Shown: positions 56,301-64,000 of the stretch, piece after piece
Numbering within the stretch: the stretch's first letter is position 1
Layout: the number at the start of each line of letters is the position of its first letter
Assembly: GCA_963971285.1 (NCBI GenBank)
Contig: OZ020258.1
Coordinates: 12,916,614 to 12,980,613 of the forward strand
Length of the DNA stretch: 64,000 nt
Direction of reading: 5' to 3'
From: Astropecten irregularis
Lineage: Eukaryota; Echinodermata; Asteroidea; Paxillosida; Astropectinidae
Made by a program: the position numbers and the translations under genes
The notes under the pieces: model-generated
Databases searched by the model: none
Told to the model about the DNA's origin: nothing
Seen by the model: only the letters and a program-made list of their open reading frames with translations

Positions 56301-59300
56301 GAGTTGTCTTTGCGGTTGAGCTGTCTTGGAGTCGAGTTGTCTTTGCGGTCAAGCATTCTTGTAGTCGACTTGCCTTTCGAGCTGCCTTGGAGTCGAGTTG
56401 TCTCGTAGTCGAGTTGTCTTTGCGGTTGAGCTGTTTTGAGTCAAGTTGTCTCACATTCCCCACTTTATATGATCAAGCTTAAATAGAAATGTATGTGTCT
56501 CTCACAAAATTGACTTTTTCCATACGTAAGAAAATTGGCTTTGCCCATTAGAACAAATTTCTGGCTTGACGTCATAGTCATCAAGTTTTAAACTGCTTTT
56601 ATTTCTTTTCTTCTCTAAATGTTGCTTCTTCCTTGGTTTCAGACCATTGGTCTACTGACATACCTGTTTGGCTCAGGAAAAAGCCAGGGGCCGTTCTTGA
56701 TACTGAGTCCTCTGTCTGTCATTGGGAACTGGAAAGATGAGATAGAAAGGTAAGAAACTAGACTTGCTAATTTTCCAGCGAGCGTCTATCAGATGCGTGC
56801 AGATTTTATGATTAATTATGCAAGCCAACCCAGCGCTGACTTCTAGGTTTTGACCAATAAAGGAGTGTCTACTATCGTACCGTTCGTCTATCACGTAAAC
56901 TACACTGTAGCTAGCTGCTGTGCGACGCGCGAAATTGACTAATCAACCCATCCTCCATCACGATCCTGACGGAAATGTTCTCAAAACAGATCTTATTGGC
57001 GGATGTGCCGTGTTGCATAAAATTTGCATGCACGAATGTATCAGATGTTCGTACGCAGTGGCACGGAGTAGAACAGTTGATTCTCAGACTAGCAAACAAC
57101 AACGAATGATTGACAAATTGAGATGCTGCCATCATAGGTATGGATAGTTCAGTTGAGTGCCACTTTTCCGAATCCCGCTCCAGTCAATTTTCATTATTTA
57201 TTTCAATTAATCTGTGTACTCCTTGTCTGCCAGGTTTTCGCCAAAGCTGAAGTGTGTGACTTACATGGGAGACAAAGACAGCCGTGAGGTGATGCGAAGT
57301 GACATCAGGCAATCCAAAAATTGGCACATCCTCTTGACAACATATGAGGTAATTATATGACCTGTTTTTCATTACTTACCATCATACTTGTATCATTACA
57401 TACATTGACCTCATTAACCTTTGACCTCTGACCCGTTTGTGTGTTTGTGTTTGAAGCTGTGTTTGAAGGATGCTACTTTCCTCCAAGGTTACAACTGGGA
57501 GGTGCTTGTGGTCGACGAGGCCCACCGTCTGAAGAATCAGAATTCTCTCCTGCATCAGACTCTGAAAGAGGTAGGAAATCAGATACTTGTAAGACTGTCT
57601 TATGATGGCTTTTGCACCATTCATCTGATATGAAGGGTACAATTCAAATAAATCACAAGAATGCAGGCCTTCTATCCTCAGCTTGCACTCTAACTAGAGG
57701 GTGCAATTTGTATTATTGCCGCACTGTATGGTAAGTGTAGGATTCGAACTAGACACCCTCAGCTTGTGATCACGACTCAGATAAAACATGTAAACCAACT
57801 GACAAGAAGAGGCAAAGTTGATTTTGAAATGCATCACAAGTACATGTATGCAGGTTTTCTATCCTCCTGTTGCACTCTCAGTAGAGGGCTCACTTCACTA
57901 ATTGTGCATAGAGCTGTAGATATAGGGGGGTTACGAAACAGAGGCTCGGGTTTCGGCTCTGTCATCCATGTACTAAAAATGTAGGTTTGGGTTTTTCATT
58001 GAAGCTGAAACTCTGTTTTCCTTTTCAAAACAGAGAATCGACATCTGAACTGCAGCCAAAAGCCTCTATTTTGATACCCGTTATTTTAGAATGGATTCAC
58101 AAAATGGAGCCTGAGCCTGAGCCTCTGTTTGGTAAATCCCCATAGAGATACTTGTAACATGAAGGGTTCTAGAAGTTGAACTAAGATGGCTGATCCTAAA
58201 AAGCTGATTAGTGTTTGACGGCTCACAATGTTGGCTTAAATGTATTGACACTTCGATTGCATGCTGCTAGCCTTAATCAAGCTTCATAAAGGCTAGCAAT
58301 CTGCAGCGCTAACCCTAACCCTTTATCGTGAGCCATCAAACACTTAGTTTCTTACCATTTATCTAGAATGAACAATCTCATTTCTAGTATGGCTGATCAT
58401 ATTCTCACTACAATAACAAAATGAGTTGCCAGTTTGACTCCAAATTCTTGAAGTTGTGTCTCCATGGTACTACTCTGACCAAAATGTCTACTGTGATTTT
58501 TCTAGAGAAGTACACTGTACAATCTGATGTTCAAATCTGAAAACATCAATTCAATTGCCACTCTCTGTATATGTTATATCAGGTTTATTTCCTTTGTTGT
58601 TCCGATGTCTTGTCACAGTTTACCATCGGTCACTACATTCTCCTGACGGGTACACCGGTGCAGAACAACCTGACGGAGCTGTACTCGCTTCTGTCTTTCT
58701 CCGCCCCGAAGATCTTCAGGCTGAGTCTGAGGGACTTGTTCCTGGAGGAGTACGAGGATATGACAGATGATGCAGGTCAGGTCAAGCATGATGCTGATGA
58801 TGGGGACATGTGGATGGGGTCAGGTTGATGCGGCCAGGTGGATGGGGTCAGGTGAATGGCGTCAGGTTGATGGGGTCAGGTGGATGGGGTCAGGTGGATG
58901 GGGTCAGGTGGATGGGGCCAGGTTGATGGGGTCAGGTGGTTGGGGTCAGGTGGTTGGGGTCAGGTGGATGGGGCCAGGTTGATGGGGTCAGATGGATGGG
59001 GTCAGGTGGTTGGGTCAGGTTGATGGGACCAGGTGGATGTGGCCAGGTGGATGGGGTCAGGTGGATGGGGTTAGGTTGATGGGTCAGGTTGATGGGGTCA
59101 GGTGGATGGGGTCAGGTGGATGGGGCCAGGTTGATGGGGTCAGATGGATGAGGTCAGGTGGATGGGGTCAGGTGGATGGGGTCAGGTGGATGGGGTCAGG
59201 TTGATGGGGTCAGGTGGATGGGGTCAGGTGGTTGGGTCAGGTTGATGGGACCAGGTGGATGGGGCCAGGTGGATGGGGTCAGGTTGATGGGGTCAGGAAA

Positions 59301-62122
59301 GCTATCTCTACACATACATTTCCCTCACAGGTACCCATTTACTCTGGGTGACGTGAAGCAATATGCATCAATGCGTCTTGCCCAAGGACACATTACATCA
59401 AAAAACCTTGGCTGGCCTTGAACCCGGCCACAGTCTATAAATTAACCAAAACATCTCGAGTGTGGTATACCAGACTACTAAGGCCACAATTGCTCTTCAT
59501 AGTATCAATATACCATAGATTTATATGGCACTAGAATATTGCCAAGACCACCGTTCATACATATTGATTTGTCAGTCAACATCCTTAACAGGTCATATTT
59601 GTCTTTGCCAATCCACAGTGAAAAATGATTTACACTCCATTCTGCTGCCATTTCTTCTACGGAGAACAAAGAATGAAGTGGTGTTGGACATCCCAAAGAA
59701 GTCTGAGGTAGGTGATTGCCCAGTGATTACTTTGATGCAGATTTAATGGTATAATACATGATTGGTAAAGGTCACAGAACAGCACTCATGCTTTGTCTGA
59801 TCAAACATGTACATGAATTGATAAACCTGTGAAAATTTGAGCTCAATCGGACATCTGAGTCACAAGAAAATAGTGAAAACCTGTCTGAATTTCTCTTATA
59901 AAACATGAAATATGTTGTTTTTTACTTAACCCATGATCAAAACTGTTTTCGGTCTTTGTTTGAAAAATTTCTGGATAGATACTCATTTCAGTTGGAAATA
60001 TTTTAACCAGCACCATCTTCATATCCTGAAAGTTATACGTAAATCTGTGAACATTTCTGTTTGGTAATAATACCAATCCTGTACTGTACCTTTAGAGCTT
60101 CTTTATCATGTCACAGATTATGCTCATTCTACAACAGTTTTAGGCTCTGGTGACAAGTTTGTGGGTAAATGGTTTCTCTAAAGTGTCCAGTTAGTGTCAG
60201 TTATCTTACAGTATACCAAATGAATCACAATGACTTTTTATTAATAGTGTTGTATTTGTAGAACAAACAACAACGAAAATTTGACTGGATTGAATAAAAT
60301 ATCATATTGACAATTTGTGTAGATTGGTTTTTAGTTGAATAGGAAGGGATACTCTGAATTTGTGCTCATCATTAAAAGCAGAATGTGGAATAACAGTATG
60401 GAATTATGCTGATCACTGGAATTACTTTTATTTTATCCCTAGTAACCCGGGTATTTTATTTCAATTTGAATCAAGTTGTATCAGGCACTAAAAGTTTTCA
60501 AATTTATCGATTTTGTTTTTATTTCCTGTGAAGGTTATCATTTATCACGGCCAGTCGGCTCTGCAGAAGAAACTGTACAAGGCAGTTTTGACCAAAGACC
60601 ACGGTAAAAAGGCATATGCTGTAATCTGATCACAAGTTTTTGAGTGGCGCCCTCTTTTGATTGAAAAAAGAAAATGCGATGGTGTCAGTATATTATTTTG
60701 TACAATGCCAAATCATCTGATATCACTGCCAAATCTGGGAAGCTGGAAAGCTAATCATGAGCAAAAGACCTGTGGGGAAATCCGGGAGATGTTGTCCATG
60801 CCAAATATTCTTCTACATCCGTATTCCTTTCAGGAATAAATCATGCACCACGTATCGAGCCGGAGTTGTAGCACATGTAGACCGTAAAACACCACCGCAT
60901 TTTCTTTTCTAATCAAAAGAGGGCGCCACTCAAAAACTTGTGTTCGTATTACAGTATAGGATCGTAAGGAAACATCATGCTATGTTGAGAAATACAAGTT
61001 TAAACTTGGAATTTTTTGATATTATCCTATGAATTCTTCGTGTTACTGCCCAAGTGTTGCGACTTTTGACACAATTTTAACAGCTAGTCGCAATCTCTAA
61101 TTTGGTTATATTACAGAGGTTTTTCAAACACAGGATCCGACCAACCAGAAATCCAAGACGAGACTCCTGAATGTTCTTATGCAGCTGCGGAAAGTGGTCA
61201 ACCATCCGTACATATTTGATGGTCAGTCGAGTCCTTCTCACATTGTATAAAAAATTTATCAAAAGTATGAATCTTGTGAATATTAATTTTGTTTAGTTCT
61301 TCTTTTTTATTAGGAGACGAAAAATTAATTAGCAATGCTTATGAATTACTTTGTAGACATTTACAGCACTACAGGTTCAGTCTGTTTCAAGCAGGGGCCA
61401 ATTTCATACAGCTGCTTAAGCACGAAATTTGCTTATTTTAAGCATGGAAAGTCTTCCTCTATCAAACAGGATTACCAACCAAATTTTCACATGATGTTTA
61501 CTGCTTTTGACTTGTTTGCCATTGTTTGCTGAGCATAACATTCACAAGGCGTTTTGGCTGTCATACTGATTTTATTTACCAAGGTTTTTGGTGCTTAAGC
61601 AAATGTTGGTGCTTAAGGAGCTCTATGAAATGGGCCCCTGGTGCTTTGGTATTAAGAAGACGTCCTTGAATATCGATCATTTCTTGAAACTGAAATTAAA
61701 TCTCAAAGCACGTTTCCTCACTCAATTGACATTTTCCATAGTTCATTTTATTACGTCTTTCTTGAAATTACACATGTTTGTGAAAATTGCTGTATAGCTG
61801 GCTAGCTGCTGCCATTTTATGTGTAAACTTAATTTGTAACCAAGTAATGTGGTCACAGGACACAGGTTTTGCTTATTTCAAGTCCTTATATCTAACATTT
61901 TTGCCCAAAACTGCAATTATTACAGTTAATTATTTCCGTTTTTCTCTACAGGGGTTGAGCCAGAACCATTTCAGCTCGGGGAACATCTCGTCGATTCTAG
62001 CGGGAAACTGCATCTGTTGGATCAGCTGTTAATGTTTCTATGGCAACGGAACCACAAAGTTCTGCTCTTTTCACAGATGACTCGCATGCTGGACATCCTG
62101 CAGGACTATCTAGGATACAGAG
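53234..62122 (+). CDS. CHD1L: CHD1L/ALC1-type chromatin remodeller, 5' ten coding exons (gene continues beyond window)
   Basis: Ten exons join in frame to about 380 residues: 53,234-53,333; 55,327-55,439; 56,643-56,749; 57,234-57,348; 57,457-57,570; 58,619-58,775; 59,619-59,707; 60,534-60,603; 61,117-61,221; 61,952-62,122. All introns are GT-AG. The SNF2 ATPase motifs are visible: DEMGLGKT (residues 62-69, ATP binding), [13 protein letters not shown] (89-101), DEAH (165-168), LLTGTPVQN (191-199), LLPFLLRR (244-251) and [16 protein letters not shown] (358-373). FDGVEPEPF and SGKLHLLD are near identical to vertebrate CHD1L, which separates it from other SNF2 proteins. Vertebrate CHD1L slides nucleosomes in the nucleus during DNA repair and is activated when its macro domain binds poly(ADP-ribose). 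The start codon ACATGG gives a short N-terminus like the family. Helicase motifs V-VI and any macro domain would lie to the right. No in-frame stop interrupts the reading frame. Confidence 0.95.
53334..55326 (+). other. CHD1L intron 1
   Basis: 1,993 bp with GT-AG borders. I see no copy of the window's repeat families in it. Open frames up to 91 codons have no domain features. Confidence 0.75.
55327..55439 (+). CDS. CHD1L: CHD1L exon 2 (residues 34-71)
   Basis: It encodes [16 protein letters not shown] and [15 protein letters not shown], that is, the Q-like region and motif I. The acceptor is TTGCAG and the donor GTGAGC. It ends in phase 0. Confidence 0.96.
55677..56455. repeat. 33-bp minisatellite in CHD1L intron 2, about 23 units
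   Basis: The unit is GAGCTGTCTTGGAGTGGAGT plus TGTCTTTGCGGTC. Common variants are GTGG/GTCG/GTTG in the middle and GCGGTC/TATGGTT at the end. Because 33 is a multiple of three and the unit has no stop in several frames, long repetitive open frames run on both strands, for example [11 protein letters not shown] repeats on the minus strand. These are products of the array and lie within an intron. Confidence 0.95.
56643..56749 (+). CDS. CHD1L: CHD1L exon 3 (residues 72-107)
   Basis: It encodes motif Ia, [19 protein letters not shown]. The acceptor follows TTGGTTTCAG and the donor is GTAAGA. The final arginine codon is split (AG, then G). Confidence 0.96.
57234..57348 (+). CDS. CHD1L: CHD1L exon 4 (residues 107-145)
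   Basis: It encodes [18 protein letters not shown] and, at its end, HILLTTYE (motif Ib region). The acceptor is TGCCAG and the donor GTAATT. The following intron is only 108 bp, the shortest in the gene. Confidence 0.96.
57457..57570 (+). CDS. CHD1L: CHD1L exon 5 (residues 146-183)
   Basis: It encodes [19 protein letters not shown] and the DEAH box with [15 protein letters not shown]. The acceptor is TTGAAG, less common than CAG, and the donor is GTAGGA. The phase is 0 on both sides. Confidence 0.95.
57655..57905 (-). mobile_element. Possible SINE or duplicated repeat in CHD1L intron 5
   Basis: The minus strand has TCTAGTTCGAATCCTACAC (about 57,735-57,755), a box-B-like word. On both sides a segment containing TTCTATCCTC, TTGCACTCT and TAGAGGG is repeated in direct orientation about 185 bp apart. 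The identity is uncertain. Confidence 0.35.
57925..58141 (-). mobile_element. G MITE in CHD1L intron 5
   Basis: The ends GGGGGTTACGAAACAGAGGC and GCCTCTGTTTGGTAAATCCC are inverted repeats. The interior is in reverse orientation compared with the copies at 7,896 and 28,064 (TATTTTGATACCCGTTATTT). Confidence 0.85.
58619..58775 (+). CDS. CHD1L: CHD1L exon 6 (residues 184-235 plus one base)
   Basis: It encodes motif III ([19 protein letters not shown]) and the insert LSFSAPKIF. The donor is read as G|GTCAGG, which leaves phase 1 to match exon 7. A second GT five bases on (CAG|GTCAAG) would put the next exon out of frame. The GGTCAGGT word at the donor is the core of the minisatellite that starts about 20 bp downstream. 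Confidence 0.93.
58796..59300. repeat. ~15-bp minisatellite in CHD1L intron 6
   Basis: About 33 units of GGGGTCAGGTGGATG, with GGCCAGG, TTGATG and GGTTGG variants. A higher-order pattern of a few units repeats, for example GGGTCAGGTTGATGGGACC at about 59,015 and 59,235. Each GGTCAGGT unit repeats the sequence at the exon 6 splice donor. Confidence 0.95.
59619..59707 (+). CDS. CHD1L: CHD1L exon 7 (residues 236-265)
   Basis: It encodes [20 protein letters not shown] and [10 protein letters not shown], the segment linking the two RecA-like lobes. The acceptor is CCACAG and the donor GTAGGT. Confidence 0.95.
59742..60094 (-). mobile_element. B2 MITE in CHD1L intron 7
   Basis: It starts TTTAATGGTATAATACATGA and ends CCAATCCTGTACTGTACCTT plus TAG. 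It contains GAGCTCAATCGGACATCTGA and the ATGATCAAAACTG hairpin remnant. The element lies 34 bp after the exon 7 donor. Confidence 0.85.
60534..60603 (+). CDS. CHD1L: CHD1L exon 8 (residues 266-288 plus one base)
   Basis: It encodes [20 protein letters not shown] and KDH. The acceptor is TGTGAAG, again not CAG, and the donor GTAAAA. A MITE begins 15 bp after the donor. Confidence 0.94.
60619..60954. mobile_element. 336-bp MITE with ~65-bp terminal inverted repeats in CHD1L intron 8
   Basis: The left arm begins CTGTAATCTGATCACAAG, then TTTTTGAGTGGCGCCCTC and TTTTGATTGAAAAAAG. The right arm is the reverse complement, with AATCAAAAGAGGGCGCC and ACTCAAAAACTTGTG, and ends ATTACAG. The arms extend inward to GCGATGGTGT and ACACCACCGC. 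TA follows the right end, so Tc1/mariner-type insertion at TA is possible. It starts 15 bp after the exon 8 splice donor. Confidence 0.85.
61117..61221 (+). CDS. CHD1L: CHD1L exon 9 (residues 289-323 plus one base)
   Basis: It encodes [20 protein letters not shown], the conserved LRK-HPY segment of SNF2 proteins. The acceptor is ATTACAG and the donor GTCAGT. Confidence 0.96.
61394..61638 (+). mobile_element. A MITE, type 2, in CHD1L intron 9
   Basis: It runs from GGGGCCAATTTCATACAGCT to GAGCTCTATGAAATGGGCCC plus C. Type 2 landmarks are present (GCCATTGTTTGCTGAGCATA, GTTTTGGCTGTCATACTG). Confidence 0.9.
61952..62122 (+). CDS. CHD1L: CHD1L exon 10 (residues 324-380 plus one base)
   Basis: It encodes [27 protein letters not shown] and motif IV ([20 protein letters not shown]). 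The acceptor is CTCTACAG and the donor GTAAAC. It is the last exon inside the window. Confidence 0.96.
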
Positions 62123-62185
62123 GTAAACTTTGTTTTTTCCAGATGGATTTTAGTTCTGTGTTCTCTTAGATATATAATTTTAAGT

Positions 62186-62314
62186 TGGTATGTGGATCGG
62201 TTTGCGGACACACCATGTAAGAATCGTTCGTACTTTCGCACTTCTGTTTCAATCGCACTTCTTGTAAGGTTTCAACGTTTCGACTAGCCTGCTCTAGTCA
62301 TCATCAGGAGATGT
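62186..62314 (+). repeat. H repeat fragment in CHD1L intron 10
   Basis: It shares GGTATGTGGATCGGTTTGCG, ACACCATGTAAGAATCGTTC and TCAACGTTTCGACTAGCCTG with the element at 20,185, and includes the hammerhead-like core on the minus strand (62,277-62,307). Only about 129 bp are present, without the tandem unit. Confidence 0.8.
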
Positions 62315-62649
62315 TTTTAAGTTGATCATTTTGACATCACTTATTGGTCAGAAATTCGAAAATTCTTACCCTGCATGTCTGTTATATGTGTAATTGGGAA
62401 TTCTGATTGGCTCAATGATTGTCATGGGACCACATGCCACTTTCTAATAAGCCACATAAATTTGCGAAGCTTTAAAAGAAAATGCTAACTTATATCATAC
62501 ACGGGTTGGCAGCCAAAATGTAATATTGATTTTTAATCATTTTTGTACATGTAACTGGTCCTTGCTTGAAATTTGCTCAGAATTTGTGAATTGCCAAACA
62601 GCGCTGTGAAATTTGACCATTGTTTGAACAGCCAGTCTTTATGTGATTA

Positions 62650-63993
62650 AAAAGTAATATACCAAAATTGGCCCTTGAACTCACTATATGGCCCCTGAAC
62701 CAGCATAATTGCCCCTGAATCAGCATCTTGACAATTCCCGACTACCATAGTGGCCCCTGATCCAACAAGATCATCAAGATGGCCCCTAAACCAGCATAAT
62801 GGCCCCTAAATCAGCATTGTGATAATTCCTGACTACCATAGTGGCCCCTGATCCAACAAGATCGTCAAGATGGCCCCTGAACCAGCATAATGGCCCCTGA
62901 ATCAGCATTGTGATAATTCCTGACTACCATAGTGGCCCCTGATCCAACAAGATCATCAAGATGGATTTTGAACCAGCATAATGGCCCCTGAATCAGCATT
63001 GTGATAATTCCTGACTACCATAGTGGCCCCTGATCCAACAAGATCATCAAGATGGATTTTGAAACAGCATAATGGCCCCTGAATCAGCATCTTGATAATT
63101 CCCGACTACCATAGTGGCCCTTGATCCAACAAGATCGTCAAGATGGCCCCTGAACCAGCATAATGGCCCCTGAATCAGCATTGTGATAATTCCCGACTAC
63201 CATAGTGGCCCCTGATCCAACAAGATCATCAAGATGGCCCCTGAACCAGCATAATGTCCCCTGAATCAGCATTGTGATAATTCCTGACTACCATAGTGGC
63301 CCCTGATCCAACAAGATCATCAAGATGGATTTTGAAACAGCATAATGGCCCCTGAATCAGCATCTTGACAATTTCCGACTACCATAGTGGCCCTTGATCC
63401 AACAAGATCGTCAAGATGGCCCCTGAACCAGCATAATGGCCCCTGAATCAGCATTGTGATAATTCCTGACTACCATAGTGGCCCCTGATCCAACAAGATC
63501 ATCAAGATGGATTTTGAACCAGCATAATGGCCCCTGAATCAGCATTGTGATAATTCCTGACTACCATATAGTGGCCCCTGATCCAACAAGATCATCAAGA
63601 TGGATTTTGAAACAACATAATGGCCCCTGAATCAGCATCTTGACAATTCCCGACTACCATAGTGGCCCTTGATCCAACAAGATCGTCAAGATGGCCCCTG
63701 AACCAGTATAGTGGCCCCTGAATCAGCATCGTGGTAATATCTGACTACCATAGTGGCTCCTGATCCAACAAGATCATCAAGATGGCCCCTGAACCAGCAT
63801 AATGGCCCCTGAAACAGCATCTTGACAATTCCCAACTACCATAGTGGCCCTTGATCCAACAAGATCATCAAGATGGCCCCTGAACCAGCATGATGGCCCC
63901 TGAATCAGCATCACGATAATTCCCAACTACACTGTCTGACTGTACCATAGTGGTCCCTATATCCAACAAGATGACCCCTGAACCAACATATTC
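62650..63993. repeat. 91-bp tandem repeat in CHD1L intron 10, about 14 units, reaching the window edge
   Basis: ACTACCATAG recurs every 91 bp (62,741, 62,832, 62,923 and onward). Each unit contains the sub-repeats ATGGCCCCTGAACCAGCATA and ATGGCCCCTGAATCAGCAT, plus ATCCAACAAGATCATCAAG. Two unit types differ by GATGGCCCCTGAACC versus GATGGATTTTGAACC and tend to alternate, which indicates higher-order duplication. The last unit is more irregular. Confidence 0.95.
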
Positions 63994-64000
63994 TACATTC

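Noticed and set aside
55613-56463. Long repetitive open frames on both strands (up to 263 codons)
   Set aside because: The 33-bp unit is a multiple of three and lacks stops in several frames. The block lies in a CHD1L intron and has no domain outside the repeat.
57655-57905. Functional tRNA in CHD1L intron 5
   Set aside because: Only a box-B-like word is seen; no cloverleaf can be drawn.
58767-59421. Glycine/tryptophan-rich frames after CHD1L exon 6
   Set aside because: They read through the intron 6 minisatellite. The exon 6 to exon 7 phase and homology require splicing at 58,775.

Overview
The window is A+T-rich, repeat-dense animal DNA. Spliced exons with GT/AG borders, hundreds of short non-autonomous transposons, frequent TAGGCCTA-type words and tRNA-derived SINEs suggest a marine invertebrate deuterostome, most likely an echinoderm. 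That assignment is inference from repeat style and was not tested against any database.

Only one protein gene can be supported. It is the 5' part of a CHD1L (ALC1) orthologue, a SNF2-family chromatin remodeller, on the + strand from 53,234. Ten coding exons join in frame to give about 380 residues, covering helicase motifs I, Ia, II, III and IV. The rest of the helicase and the expected macro domain lie beyond the right edge. Its introns hold three long minisatellites (33, about 15 and 91 bp units) and several MITEs, one starting 15 bp after a splice donor.

Positions 1 to about 53,000 look like an intergenic region or a gene desert built from repeats. I name the families locally. B1 and B2 are related ~350 bp MITEs with TTAA ends (B1 TIR AAAGGTAGTATCATACTTTG; B2 TIR AAAGGTACAGTACAGGATTG), together about 28 copies. 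A is a ~240 bp MITE with ends like GGGGCCAATTTCATAGAGC. C is a tRNA-derived SINE with two copies in opposite orientation. D, E and J are other TTAA-bounded elements. F is a ~220 bp repeat rich in GGGAGACA. G is a ~220 bp MITE with GAGCCT-rich ends. H is a repeat that carries a hammerhead-like core on its minus strand. There are also a 115-bp tandem repeat (5.5-6.3 kb), a 42-bp minisatellite (19.8 kb), a 22-bp minisatellite (22.3 kb), a ~750 bp CTG/TTG repeat (41.5 kb) and a GTACTCG-rich block (44.4 kb). A 200-N scaffold gap at 28.4 kb is flanked by overlapping, unmerged sequence.

The most informative structures are nested or rearranged repeats. These include a 1.2 kb imperfect inverted repeat at 15.8-17.0 kb centred on two head-to-head B1 copies, a B1 inserted at TTAA inside an A element, a small MITE inside one D copy with the matching empty site in the other D copy, and D elements that abut B1 at TTAA twice. 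I found no convincing new multi-gene system. No rRNA, functional tRNA, CRISPR array or intact transposase gene is visible.
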